DNA of 64,000 bases, taken from contig NZ_FYDE01000004.1 in assembly GCF_900186535.1 (NCBI RefSeq), positions 1 through 64,000 on the forward strand, in the 5' to 3' direction. The position numbers and the translations under genes are program-made. The DNA is from Marasmitruncus massiliensis (GTDB lineage Bacteria > Bacillota > Clostridia > Oscillospirales > Ruminococcaceae). The notes under the pieces were generated by a model. It did not search any database. It was given only the letters and a program-made list of their open reading frames with translations, and was not told the origin of the DNA. Shown one piece after another: positions 43,610 to 52,383 of this stretch; position 1 is the stretch's first letter, and each line of letters starts with the position of its first letter.

Positions 43610-43861
43610 ATGACGAGTATATTAAATATCCAAAAAGCACTTATTCAAAAAGAGACGTTTGCGCTCCTTGTGATAGAAACACAGGACGGAGAGATCGTGC
43701 TGCGGCCGATCGGCGGCGTATATGGGTGCAACATTACCGAAGCTGCCAAAGAAATGGATGCACAGTACCCCGGATGTAAAATGCGACTATATGAGCACAA
43801 TTACGATACATGGAGACGGTACTTTGAGGGAGACATCTCGAAGGAACAGTTGATTCTATAA
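43610..43861 (+). CDS. Small hypothetical protein
   Basis: An 83-residue soluble alpha/beta protein (FALLVIETQDGEIVLRPIGG, YEHNYDTWRRYFEGDISKEQ). AAAGGAG precedes the ATG. It has no known family and lies in the same small-gene run. Confidence 0.55.
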   Translation: MTSILNIQKALIQKETFALLVIETQDGEIVLRPIGGVYGCNITEAAKEMDAQYPGCKMRLYEHNYDTWRRYFEGDISKEQLIL

Positions 43862-43907
43862 CCTTTGATGGACTATACTATTTTTCAAAGGGGAGTGATG
43901 AGCTGCT

Positions 43908-44735
43908 ATGACAACCGAACTGATAACGGTCAGGGTTGCCGACATCATGGAATACCCGACTTATTTAGGCAGCAGATGTATGTTGCTTGCAAGTCTTGGT
44001 TTGGATGCCAACTGGGATTCAGAGGAAGATCTACTCAAGGCGCTTATTAAAAGCGCGGAAGACCCGGATTGCTTAAAGATATGTAAACAGAGTAGCCGAT
44101 GCCGTGTTTTTTGGGAGGCGTATCAACGAGGGGAAACGCCGTTTTTACAAAGAGACCCGATACGTCTGTCAGAGTATGCAGGACATTATTGGGTTTCAGA
44201 AGGAAAGCACCGTGTCTGCATGGCGAAACGATCTGGTGTGGAAACGATTGAGGCTTATGTTTACCATCTTCCGTTTGATGACCATACATTGCTTCAGCCG
44301 GAGGGAGAAGCCAGGGAATATGTATTTCAGTACTCTTTTTGCGGTGAAGACCGGCAGGGTGAAATTGCCGTACTGTGGGTGGAGCCACCGCCAGGCGAAC
44401 CTCCATCTATTTTTAGCTTTTTTCCAACCATGCTGGATGTAAAGTGCAATACAGGCGGAGCGAAGATAGAGCTATTCCCTGGCTTATCTTACAAGGTGCG
44501 CTGCACAGAGAAGCAGATCGGATTCCTGAAACGACGAAAAATCACAGAGGTGGAAACAGAGGTTTGCATAAACGCTAACCATGCCAATACACGGATATGG
44601 CTGCTCAAAGGAGCTGCAAATACTTTGTATCATTTTGATTTGCTTCCGCTATCCGCATGGGATACTGTGTTTCGCTGTGGATGTTGGCGAACCCGGCATC
44701 TGAACCGACATGTTGAGCAATTGGAAATTAAATAG
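43908..44735 (+). CDS. ParB/Srx-fold-like protein with C-terminal extension
   Basis: A 275-residue soluble protein. The N-terminal half contains a ParB-N-like signature: IRLSEYAGHYWVSEGKHRVC then GVETIEAYVYHL, comparable to 'DG(N/K)HRV..A...G...I.A.V' of ParB/sulfiredoxin folds. The C-terminal half (residues 140-275) is unrelated. It might be an accessory DNA-binding or nuclease protein. Only the fold hint is supported; catalytic residues are not proven. Confidence 0.5.
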   Translation: MTTELITVRVADIMEYPTYLGSRCMLLASLGLDANWDSEEDLLKALIKSAEDPDCLKICKQSSRCRVFWEAYQRGETPFLQRDPIRLSEYAGHYWVSEGKHRVCMAKRSGVETIEAYVYHLPFDDHTLLQPEGEAREYVFQYSFCGEDRQGEIAVLWVEPPPGEPPSIFSFFPTMLDVKCNTGGAKIELFPGLSYKVRCTEKQIGFLKRRKITEVETEVCINANHANTRIWLLKGAANTLYHFDLLPLSAWDTVFRCGCWRTRHLNRHVEQLEIK

Positions 44736-44752
44736 TAGTTACATAGTGGAAC

Positions 44753-44780
44753 AAGCGCAGTCAAACGGCTGCGCTTTTAT
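44753..44780 (+). terminator. Terminator after the ParB-fold gene
   Basis: An 8-bp stem AAGCGCAG (44753-44760) and CTGCGCTT (44769-44776), then a short T stretch. A second, weaker hairpin with T7 stands at about 44789-44814, just before the next gene's leader. Confidence 0.75.
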
Positions 44781-44887
44781 CATTCTCATGCCGGTACATG
44801 TCGACATTTTTTTGCTGCAACAAAAAGAGAAAATATAAAATGGAGAAAAATTGATATGTATAATTATATTGTCGTGAGGAAAAACAC

Positions 44888-45508
44888 ATGGAACAAGAGA
44901 TCATTATAATAATTGAAAATTTAGCATCGGAGTTTCTTGATATGTATCATGCGGTACAAAAGAAAGAGATAAAACTTGAGCACGTGGCCAATCAAATGAA
45001 ATTGCGTATATTTACTGGTAGGCCGTTAGGGACAAGTTTATTGGAGTATTGGGACTTTCGATGCGCAAAAGCTCATGTTTTTGAAGAGTTTAAGAAGAAA
45101 GATGGTAAGAGTTTTCAGTTCATCATTGTAGATAGAGAAATAGATACGGTTAATAAACTGCTTTTTTTGACAGGGGCTCTCGTTTTTCTCTATATAGAGG
45201 ATAGATTTGATGAGCAGGAAAGTGAAGATTTAATAAAATTATTGCATTTGGGTATTAGGACTTTGAGTTTTGAAAGTGAGCAGCATCTTTGGAATTCATT
45301 CCCCTGTTTATACGAAATCACATTATGTGTTTTGATGCCCAAACAGTCCGTCATTAATTATTTAAGAGAAAAAAACATGGTCGTCAGAGAAATTATAGGC
45401 AGTTCAGATGAACTACTGGTATTTGCAAATGCTTTTTTGGTTAAGAAAATTGACGCTCAAAATAGGCTTCGTCTTCTATATAAAACTAGAATAAGAGCCT
45501 TACCGTAA
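44888..45508 (+). CDS. AT-rich cargo protein, unknown
   Basis: A 206-residue protein rich in Ile, Lys and Glu, coded by clearly more AT-rich DNA than its neighbours. No signal peptide is present; one moderately hydrophobic stretch (LLFLTGALVFLYIEDRF) occurs. Terminators stand on both sides, and the leader TGCAACAAAAAG recurs before both this gene and the next, so it looks like a cassette inserted between two ICE modules. Entry-exclusion, antidefence or toxin functions are possible, but no motif shows which. Confidence 0.6.
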   Translation: MEQEIIIIIENLASEFLDMYHAVQKKEIKLEHVANQMKLRIFTGRPLGTSLLEYWDFRCAKAHVFEEFKKKDGKSFQFIIVDREIDTVNKLLFLTGALVFLYIEDRFDEQESEDLIKLLHLGIRTLSFESEQHLWNSFPCLYEITLCVLMPKQSVINYLREKNMVVREIIGSSDELLVFANAFLVKKIDAQNRLRLLYKTRIRALP

Positions 45509-45520
45509 ATTGTATCGAAA

Positions 45521-45582
45521 GAGCACGGTTTTGCCGTGTTCTTTTTTTGTCTTCCCACGCCGGTTCATGCCGGCGTTTTTTT
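45521..45582 (+). terminator. Two tandem terminators before the primase-like gene
   Basis: First stem 45521-45528 with 45534-45541, then T7. Second stem ACGCCGG (45557-45563) with CCGGCGT (45570-45576), then a T-run of about 7. The ribosome site of the next gene follows within 20 bp. Confidence 0.88.
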
Positions 45583-45612
45583 ATGCAACAAAAAGGAAAA
45601 GGAGGAATCCAT

Positions 45613-46605
45613 ATGGACTTATTACAGGCTATCAAGCAGGACATCCGTATCACAGAGTTCGCTCAATCACGCGGCTTCACGCTGCTGCGTGCCGGTTCGG
45701 AAGTGACCCTGAAGGAGCACGACAGCGTGCGCATCGACCCGGAGAAAAACCTGTTTGTCCGCAATGCGGACAGGAAAACGGCAGGCTCCATCATCGACTT
45801 TGTCATGTGGGTGGACGGGGTAAATATGCCTCAGGCTGTCAGCAAGCTGCGCGGGATGCTTACTTACGGCCCGGACTATCAGCCGCGCCCAAGGGCAGCA
45901 TACCGGAAACCAAAAAAGGAGCTGCGACTGCCAGAAGCAGCTACGGGCAAGTACAGCAGGGTGTACGCCTATCTCAACAAAACCCGCTGCATCGACAATG
46001 AGGTAATTGCCGGGCTTATGAAACGCCGCTTGCTGTATGAGGATGACCGTCACAACTGCGTGTTTGTCGGGCTGGATTATAACGGCGCTCCGGCCTTTGC
46101 CACAAAGCGCAGCACATCCACAACCGTTTCGTACCGGGGAGACGCGTCGGGCAGCAGAAAGGAGGTTGGTTTTTTTGTGGACAACAAAGCACCCGCCCTG
46201 TTCGTGACGGAGGCGCCGATCGACGCGATGTCCATCATGACGCTGCTGCGGGAGAATAAGCGCGACCCCACCAATTACAGCTACCTTTCCCTGTGCGGCG
46301 TGGCGGATAACGCGCTTTTGTACCACATCAAGAAGCCGGAAAATCAGGGTATCCGGACGATCTATCTGGCAACAGATAATGACGCTGCGGGAAACCAAGC
46401 GCGGGAGCAGCTGCGCGAGTCTCTGACCAACATTGGATATGCCGGAAAAATCGTAGACAAATGCCCGACCGTCGGGAAGGACTGGAACGAGCAGCTGGTG
46501 AGTTTCCGCAATCCTGCCCTGCTGCGGGAACAGAACCAGGCTGTAAAACCGCAGCTTCCGCCAGCCAGTGAACAGCAAACATTTGAAAGAGGGATGGACT
46601 TATGA
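45613..46605 (+). CDS. DUF3991/Toprim-domain primase-like protein
   Basis: A 330-residue protein. The N-terminal half contains the DUF3991-type region (SIIDFVMWVDGVNMPQAVSK). The C-terminal half is a Toprim domain with the glutamate in LFVTEAPIDAMSIM and the DxD-type motif YLATDNDAAGNQA. Such ICE proteins are probably primases for lagging-strand synthesis after transfer. ATG 45613 follows AGGAGG. Its stop overlaps the next start (ATGA). Confidence 0.85.
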   Translation: MDLLQAIKQDIRITEFAQSRGFTLLRAGSEVTLKEHDSVRIDPEKNLFVRNADRKTAGSIIDFVMWVDGVNMPQAVSKLRGMLTYGPDYQPRPRAAYRKPKKELRLPEAATGKYSRVYAYLNKTRCIDNEVIAGLMKRRLLYEDDRHNCVFVGLDYNGAPAFATKRSTSTTVSYRGDASGSRKEVGFFVDNKAPALFVTEAPIDAMSIMTLLRENKRDPTNYSYLSLCGVADNALLYHIKKPENQGIRTIYLATDNDAAGNQAREQLRESLTNIGYAGKIVDKCPTVGKDWNEQLVSFRNPALLREQNQAVKPQLPPASEQQTFERGMDL

Positions 46606-46946
46606 AGTTTATGAATCGTGCACCGTTATTAGATGCCGCCACCAGCGTGATTGCCGGTATCGACAGTGCGGCAGATACCGGGATGACAATTGTCAAACAC
46701 TTTGTGAATACGGTCGTAGTTTGGTTTTCGGCGGCGATAATTGCTGCATTTATGGTTTTCTTTATTGTCAGCGCAGTCAATAAGCATAAAGCGAACGATG
46801 AATACAAGGACGATATCATTAAAATCATTGTAGCAATTGTGGGAATCGGGTTGGTGCTTAGTTTCCCAACATGGGGCTGGAAGCTGATGGATTCATCCAG
46901 CAGTGCAGCGACAGCAGCATCATTTTTTATGACAAGGATGTGGTGA
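46602..46946 (+). CDS. VirB2-like small membrane protein
   Basis: A 114-residue protein with two membrane segments (about residues 35-57 and 74-94) and a short loop between them, the layout of VirB2/TrbC-type subunits. It directly precedes a VirB6-like gene and is coupled to the primase-like gene. Sequence identity to VirB2 is not visible, so the name rests on size, topology and place. Confidence 0.6.
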   Translation: MKFMNRAPLLDAATSVIAGIDSAADTGMTIVKHFVNTVVVWFSAAIIAAFMVFFIVSAVNKHKANDEYKDDIIKIIVAIVGIGLVLSFPTWGWKLMDSSSSAATAASFFMTRMW

Positions 46947-46947
46947 T

Positions 46948-47799
46948 GTGATAAATGTAATTGGGGGCATGGCAGCCAAGGGGCTGGCATGGCTGTTTGA
47001 CCAGTTTGCAGCATGGCTATACGAATGGGTTTATGGCGGGCTATCCAAATTTATTGATACGGTTCTGCAGCTTCTCACAACCACTACAAATCTTTTTTGG
47101 GATGTGCCTGTCATTGAGAGACTTTTGGATTTTTCAGCATGGATCAATACAGTTGTCCTGGCAATATCCCTCTTGTTTTTAATTATGGAGATCGTGGAGC
47201 AGAGCGATCGGGTTAACTGGGCAATCATATTCAGCAACCTGTGCAAAGGGCTGCTGTTTGTGCTTTTTAACCGGTACATCGGCCTTGCAACCTATACGGT
47301 TTCTCAAACTGTTATTGAGGGGTTTGACATTGATTTGCAAACACCAACCTTTACGGGACTTACAGCAATGCTCTCCACGTGTTTAGGCGGAGTGACCGGA
47401 GGCTTTTTCCTGACATTCATGGTTGTGGTAGTTTTTGCGGCATTTATTGCTTTCTTTGTCATGTCATTGCTGCGCTGCGGGACCCTGTTTGTGCAAATTT
47501 TCAGTTCCTCGTTTTACATTCCTTCGATCATTCAGGGGGACACGGCAAAAATGGGAGATTGGCTGCGTCAGACGATAGCAATTTCCGCCACTTACTTTCT
47601 CCAGTACCTTCTGTTTTATATCGGGCTGGACAGCTTAACCGGGGCTTCTCCGGATGCATTCGTTACAACAGCCGTCTGCTGGACTACCATGTTCTTTGTA
47701 CCCAAAATTCTTGGCCAGTTCGGTTATTCCAGCGGAGCGTCTTCTGTCATTTCTGCTGCTGGAAGTCTTGTACAGTCAGGAATGTCATTCGTAAAGTAA
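46948..47799 (+). CDS. VirB6/TrbL-like channel protein
   Basis: A 283-residue polytopic protein with about six membrane segments. An N-terminal part (AWLFDQFAAWLYEWVYGGLS) is followed by LLFLIMEIVEQSDRVNW and the C-terminal helices. Size and context fit VirB6/TrbL-like proteins of Gram-positive type IV secretion (DUF6045-like). It should form the membrane channel with the PrgI/VirB3 and VirB4 proteins. GTG start at 46948. Confidence 0.8.
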   Translation: MINVIGGMAAKGLAWLFDQFAAWLYEWVYGGLSKFIDTVLQLLTTTTNLFWDVPVIERLLDFSAWINTVVLAISLLFLIMEIVEQSDRVNWAIIFSNLCKGLLFVLFNRYIGLATYTVSQTVIEGFDIDLQTPTFTGLTAMLSTCLGGVTGGFFLTFMVVVVFAAFIAFFVMSLLRCGTLFVQIFSSSFYIPSIIQGDTAKMGDWLRQTIAISATYFLQYLLFYIGLDSLTGASPDAFVTTAVCWTTMFFVPKILGQFGYSSGASSVISAAGSLVQSGMSFVK

Positions 47800-47811
47800 A
47801 GGAGCGACGCT

Positions 47812-48006
47812 ATGAAAAATATTTTAAAACGTATGAAAGACATTGGAGAAGCAGTTTTGTATGAAATCGTGGATTACTTTTTGGCATTCGCCTGCATGGG
47901 GACAGTGGTTGATAATCGGGTTTGTATTACATTAGCTATTGTGTCGCTGCTAATTTCATTTTACTTTGGATTTAAAATACTTAATTTAATGGGTGCGTTT
48001 GTGTAA
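47812..48006 (+). CDS. Small membrane protein in the T4SS operon
   Basis: A 64-residue protein with two hydrophobic stretches (VDYFLAFACMGTVV and CITLAIVSLLISFYFGFKIL). It is preceded by AAAGGAG and sits between the VirB6-like and PrgI-like genes. Possibly a small channel subunit. Confidence 0.6.
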   Translation: MKNILKRMKDIGEAVLYEIVDYFLAFACMGTVVDNRVCITLAIVSLLISFYFGFKILNLMGAFV

Positions 48007-48019
48007 TCAATTGAATAGC

Positions 48020-48073
48020 CCGGTACTAAACTACCGGAATCATGAGCCGTGTCATATGACGCAGCTTTTTTCA
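48020..48073 (+). terminator. Hairpins and T-run before the PrgI-like gene
   Basis: A first stem CCGGTA/TACCGG (48020-48037) and a second, imperfect stem 48045-48066 followed by T7. The ribosome site AAGGAGG of the next gene follows at once. Confidence 0.65.
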
Positions 48074-48091
48074 TGTAACAAGGAGGTTTTT

Positions 48092-48385
48092 ATGGAAAAC
48101 AAAAGAGTCTATTATATCCCGCCAAATTTAAACCGCAGCTATTTGTTGGGCGGTTTCAAAATTATGGAGCTTGTCGCTTTCTTGACGATTGCTGTCATAG
48201 CCCTATTCATGGTCACTAAAAAAGGGTTTCCAACCCTGACATTAGCCGTCCCGGCACTCTATCTGGTACTGCATTTGCGTGCATTGCCGGACGGCAGGAA
48301 TGTGCAGCAGGCACTGGCTATGCGCTGGCGTTATTTCCAGAAAGATCAAAGATACAGCTTACAGGAGTGTGAAAGAAGAAAATGA
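48092..48385 (+). CDS. PrgI/VirB3-like protein
   Basis: A 97-residue protein, MENKRVYYIPPNLNRSYLLG, with two adjacent membrane segments and a basic C-terminal tail (AMRWRYFQKDQRYSLQECER). This is the usual small membrane partner encoded directly before VirB4 in Gram-positive systems. The ATG at 48092 follows AAGGAGG. Its stop overlaps the next start (ATGA). Confidence 0.82.
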   Translation: MENKRVYYIPPNLNRSYLLGGFKIMELVAFLTIAVIALFMVTKKGFPTLTLAVPALYLVLHLRALPDGRNVQQALAMRWRYFQKDQRYSLQECERRK

Positions 48386-48918
48386 AAATAACAGACCTGT
48401 TGAATTTTCAGATTATGGAGGATCACATCAAGTGCAAAAACGACTCTTTCTACTTTTTCAGGATTATCCCGCCGAACCTTTCCATTATGGATCCGGGAGA
48501 AAAACAGATGAGGATAGAGGGGTTTATGGGGCTGCTCAACAGCATTGACATTAACCTGCACATTTTTGCGATGGATAAGTCGGAAGACCTCAGCAAAAAC
48601 AAAGCGTTTTGGAGAAAGACCCCGGAACGGTATGCCTTCATCGCGGATGAAATACTGGATAATATCAGCGAGATTGAATCCACCAGTAATGGCATTCAGC
48701 GTGCATATTACTTTATCATCCGTCCGATGGAGACGGAACAAAGCGCGCTGTTTGAAACCCTTTTGGAGGAAACGGGTTTTCGTGCGTATCGCGCGAAGCG
48801 GGAAGAACTCATCACCATTATGAATAACTTCCAGCTGCGCAGTTTCATCGAGTTTGATATCTATACGTTTGAACAGGAGGTACAAATGCTGTATGAGAGC
48901 CAAAAGGGTGCAAAGTAA
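48382..48918 (+). CDS. VirB4 N-terminal part (separate ORF)
   Basis: A 178-residue protein, MKITDLLNFQIMEDHIKCKN, corresponding to the N-terminal domain of VirB4-type ATPases, with a PERYAFIADEILDNISEIES stretch. It ends at 48918 while the rest of VirB4 continues in another frame from 48893. No Walker motif is present. Together the two ORFs equal a normal VirB4 of about 790 residues. Confidence 0.75.
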   Translation: MKITDLLNFQIMEDHIKCKNDSFYFFRIIPPNLSIMDPGEKQMRIEGFMGLLNSIDINLHIFAMDKSEDLSKNKAFWRKTPERYAFIADEILDNISEIESTSNGIQRAYYFIIRPMETEQSALFETLLEETGFRAYRAKREELITIMNNFQLRSFIEFDIYTFEQEVQMLYESQKGAK

Positions 48919-50731
48919 GGAAAGTATTTTTACAAGCGAGCTGACCCAGCGGCTGCTGCCGGAAATGATGGTGTTTAAACCAAAGCAGATCGAGCAGAGC
49001 AATTTCCTGCGCCGGGTACTTATCGTCAAGAACTTCCCGGCGACCATCGAGACACAATTCATCCTCACCGCTGTTACACAAATCAAGAACACGACGTTCA
49101 CGATGCGTATGACACCTATGAATTCCATGAAAACCACTAAGCTGGTGGACAGGCAGATCAATAATGCGATAGCGCAGTCCCACGAGAACAAAGGAACACG
49201 CCAGATTGCCGCCGGTATTGATGTGGAGAGCATCCGACAGTCGTATAAAAAGTTTCTGGAGGAAAAGGGTAAGTTCTACTACGTCAATATCTACATAGAG
49301 GTCTACGCTGAGAGCGAAAAGGAACTGCAGGAGCGGGTGAATAAAGTCCTCGCCACACTGGGCGGAAGCCATATTTCGGCGCAAGTGCTAATCTATGAGC
49401 AAAAGGAGGGTTACATGGGCGTCAGCCCGATCGGGAAAGACCTGCTTACCATGACGGCGAACAATATTCCGTCCAACGCGCTGGCGACCATGTATCCGTT
49501 TTCCTATTCCAGCCGGAACGACCCCTATGGAATGCCGCTGGGTACTACAAAGGATGGCGGGTACATGTTTCTGGATCCGTGGATTCGAGACCACAACATG
49601 ACCAGCGGCAATATAATTATCATCGGTGAGACGGGTTACGGGAAGTCCTTTCTCATTAAAAAAATCCTCGCGATGATGATGGCCTGCGGAGTTTCATGCT
49701 TTATGCTGGATCCGGAGTCTGAATATAATGATTTGTTCCGGAAAATGGGAGGGACGGTCGTTAACTGTGCTTCCGGCAAATTCAGAATCAATCCGTTTGA
49801 AATCCGCCGGTTAAAAACGGAGGATGACACAGACGATGAGCTGGATAATGAAATCGACGCGCTCAAAGAGGATCAGTCGTTCTTTCAGCATTTAAGCTGG
49901 CTGAAGGATTTCTACAGGGTACTGTTCCCATATCTCAATGGCATGCAGCTTGCCGCGTTAAGCATGCTCACAAAAGACATGTATGTCTGGCATGGCATTG
50001 ACCACAACACAGACCTGTCGCAGCTCAAAAGCAAGGATTACCCAACCTTTACCGACCTGTACCAGTACATCAGCAATGTGCTGGATGACCGTCAGAAATA
50101 TGGTGTCTTCAAGGAAATCACAGACAGCATGCTGCAGGAACTTCTGCTGATCATCCGGGATGCCTACGACGGTTCGCTAAGCCCGCTCTTTAATGGCCAC
50201 ACCAATATCAGCAATGACAAGCTCATTAACTTCAATATTCAGGAATTGCTGGCAGGCTCGGAGGAACGCACACAGGCGTTCCTTTTTAATGTCATGACGT
50301 TCCTTTGGCATAAAATTATGAAAAAGGAAAACCGGGTGCTGTTCGGTGTGGATGAACTGTATCTGCTCATGAATCGTGATAACCTCACGATTGCCAAATA
50401 CCTGCGCAACTTTATCAAGCGTGCCAGAAAGTATGAATCCATCATAGTAACCGCGACCCATCAGCTGGTGGATCTGGACGATGAGAAAATCCGGTTCATT
50501 TCTTCCGCAATCATCAACTCGGCAGCGATCAAGTTTTTGTTCAATCCCGGCAACCTGGCCTTTGAGCGAACCAAAAGCATGCTCCAGCTATCACAAGGGG
50601 AAGCGGATTGCATCTTTACCGCAGGACGTGGCCAGTGCCTCCTGAAGATCGGCCGGTCAGACAAATATAATGTCAATATAGGGAAACTTTCGTATGAGGA
50701 AAAGCTGTTCGGCAGTGCTGGCGGCAGGTAA
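48893..50731 (+). CDS. VirB4-type conjugation ATPase
   Basis: A 612-residue ATPase that energises the type IV channel. The P-loop GETGYGKS is near residue 246, and the Walker B-type FGVDELYLLM near 484. HMTSGNIIIIGETG precedes the P-loop, and ATHQLVDLDDEKIRFISSAI and QLSQGEADCIFTAGRGQCLL follow. The ATG at 48893 lies in the end of the previous ORF and has its own CAGGAGG 11 bases upstream, so it can be made independently. Confidence 0.9.
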   Translation: MRAKRVQSKESIFTSELTQRLLPEMMVFKPKQIEQSNFLRRVLIVKNFPATIETQFILTAVTQIKNTTFTMRMTPMNSMKTTKLVDRQINNAIAQSHENKGTRQIAAGIDVESIRQSYKKFLEEKGKFYYVNIYIEVYAESEKELQERVNKVLATLGGSHISAQVLIYEQKEGYMGVSPIGKDLLTMTANNIPSNALATMYPFSYSSRNDPYGMPLGTTKDGGYMFLDPWIRDHNMTSGNIIIIGETGYGKSFLIKKILAMMMACGVSCFMLDPESEYNDLFRKMGGTVVNCASGKFRINPFEIRRLKTEDDTDDELDNEIDALKEDQSFFQHLSWLKDFYRVLFPYLNGMQLAALSMLTKDMYVWHGIDHNTDLSQLKSKDYPTFTDLYQYISNVLDDRQKYGVFKEITDSMLQELLLIIRDAYDGSLSPLFNGHTNISNDKLINFNIQELLAGSEERTQAFLFNVMTFLWHKIMKKENRVLFGVDELYLLMNRDNLTIAKYLRNFIKRARKYESIIVTATHQLVDLDDEKIRFISSAIINSAAIKFLFNPGNLAFERTKSMLQLSQGEADCIFTAGRGQCLLKIGRSDKYNVNIGKLSYEEKLFGSAGGR

Positions 50732-50736
50732 CCGTT

Positions 50737-51705
50737 ATGAATAGCAACAAGAAAGGAGCCATCATGGGCATTGCCGTCCTGATGGCTCTTTTGCTGGTCA
50801 TTCTTCCAATCATTCTGGTTGGCGGCCTGTTTACCATTATCGTGGCGTATCTGAATCCCGCTTCTGTTGGCATGGAGCAGGACGATTTGCACTACCAGGC
50901 ATTGCAGGAAGTCTCAGCAGAGTATGAACCGGAAAACGACATTGACGTCTATCTCATCAAGGTCATCGATTTGTTCAGCCACGACAAAATCACCGAAGAC
51001 AAAGGGCAGATCAAGGACTTTATCGAGACGTACTTTTTGTTGGAAAAGGAACGTGAAGTGGAAGTCACTGAAACGGTAGACGGAGAGGAAGTGACCCGGA
51101 CAGAGACGGAAACCTATTACGTCTATAAGACCTTTTACGAGATTGTCTCCACTGTGCGTGAAGCTCCGTTCAATTTTCAGGACGGCGCGATCGCTTCCAT
51201 CGTGAACCTGTCGATGGCTGGTTTTACAACCGGAGGTTCCGATGACAGCTCCGGGGGTTCCCCCGGGCAGAGTGGCGGCACACTGTTTGGCAAGTATCCC
51301 GCTCCGGTTCAGAATGGTGTCATCACCTGCGGGTACGGGGGACGTATCAACCCTGTAACCGGCAAAGCAGAATTCCATAACGCGCTGGACATTCAGGGCG
51401 CTTGGCACTCCCCGATCACAACCATAGCAGATGGCGTAGTGGTTTCCACCAGTACGGCAATCGGCCCCTATGGGAACTATGTGGTCATTAAGCATGAGCT
51501 GCCGGAAGAAACCTTCTATTCCAAATACGCGCATCTTTCTCAAATCCTTGTCTCACCTGGGCAAAGCGTGAAGCAGGGAGACACCATTGGAATTGAGGGC
51601 GGGAACCCCACCGACCCGAACCCCGGATACTCCACCGGGCATCATGTGCACCTTGAAATCTGGACTTCCGAGGGGCATGTGAACCCTGCGGATTACATTT
51701 ATTGA
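50737..51705 (+). CDS. M23 peptidase / peptidoglycan hydrolase of the channel
   Basis: A 322-residue protein with one N-terminal membrane segment (IMGIAVLMALLLVILPIILV), a middle region where lysozyme-like domains often sit but none is clear, and a Gly/Ser linker. The C-terminal LytM/M23 domain has zinc ligands His214 and Asp218 (FHNALDI) and His305 (HHVHLE). It should open the cell wall for the conjugation apparatus (VirB1-like role). It starts 5 bp after VirB4. Confidence 0.9.
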   Translation: MNSNKKGAIMGIAVLMALLLVILPIILVGGLFTIIVAYLNPASVGMEQDDLHYQALQEVSAEYEPENDIDVYLIKVIDLFSHDKITEDKGQIKDFIETYFLLEKEREVEVTETVDGEEVTRTETETYYVYKTFYEIVSTVREAPFNFQDGAIASIVNLSMAGFTTGGSDDSSGGSPGQSGGTLFGKYPAPVQNGVITCGYGGRINPVTGKAEFHNALDIQGAWHSPITTIADGVVVSTSTAIGPYGNYVVIKHELPEETFYSKYAHLSQILVSPGQSVKQGDTIGIEGGNPTDPNPGYSTGHHVHLEIWTSEGHVNPADYIY

Positions 51706-51993
51706 TGGGTGGCGCGTTAAAAAGCTTACAAAGCTACTTTAAGTCAAAACAGGTGGCATATTAAAAGCCTGTAAAACCGCATGGAAAGGACGTTTATAAG
51801 AATTTCCTTTTTTTGTGGCAAAAAGAAAAAGTGTGGTGGTGGCAAAACCGGTGGCACTTAGATTCCCTTGCAATGGGCTTTGCCCATTGCTGTGGTGGCA
51901 CTCGTGCCACCCGCCTTTATCCTGCAACCCACTTTCAAGTGGGTTGATTACTTCCAAATTTGTAAAAAACTGTAAAGTAAAGGAGGCTATGTT
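51706..51993 (+). other. Candidate oriT: three hairpins and GGTGGCA repeats
   Basis: The 288-bp gap before the relaxosome genes contains direct repeats of GGTGGCA (51752, 51838, 51850, 51894). Three perfect inverted repeats follow: GCAATGGGC/GCCCATTGC (51870-51890), GGTGGCAC/GTGCCACC (51894-51911), AACCCACTT/AAGTGGGTT (51926-51945). This layout, immediately upstream of the accessory and relaxase genes, fits an origin of transfer. The nick site was not identified. Confidence 0.7.
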
Positions 51994-52383
51994 ATGCCAG
52001 TCAAAAGGACGGTTCGGTTAAGCCCAAAGGTTGCCGAAAGCGTGGAGCGGATTGCCAGAGAAAAGCATCGCACAGGCAATGAAATCATTGAAAGCGCAAT
52101 CAAATTTTACAGCGACTACCTGTACATGCAGGAGCACGCGACCGTCATCCCGCAGGAGATTGTCAAGGTGCTGCAGTCCACCGTGGCCATGGCGGAGCAG
52201 CGCATCAACAACAAAACCAACCAGGTGCTCAGCGCACTGGCAATTGAAACCGGGACACTGGAGCAGATCATTGCGGCCAGTCTGGATGTGGATCGCGGTA
52301 AGCTGAAAAAGTACCGGGAAAACACGGTCGATTTCCTCAAAGCCAATAATCGCGTTATCCGGATGGATGAGGTTGTGGAGTAA
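51994..52383 (+). CDS. Ribbon-helix-helix relaxosome accessory protein
   Basis: A 129-residue protein. The N-terminus, MPVKRTVRLSPKVAESVERI then AREKHRTGNEIIESAIKFY, is an Arc/MetJ-type ribbon-helix-helix. The rest is helical. It precedes the relaxase with a 1-base overlap (TAATG), so it is probably the oriT-binding MobC-like partner. AAAGGAGG precedes the ATG. Confidence 0.8.
   Translation: MPVKRTVRLSPKVAESVERIAREKHRTGNEIIESAIKFYSDYLYMQEHATVIPQEIVKVLQSTVAMAEQRINNKTNQVLSALAIETGTLEQIIAASLDVDRGKLKKYRENTVDFLKANNRVIRMDEVVE

Noticed and set aside
46568-46783. ORF of 71 residues overlapping the primase-like and VirB2-like genes
   Set aside because: It is a shadow frame; the VirB2-like ORF in the other frame has the coupled ATGA start and membrane segments.
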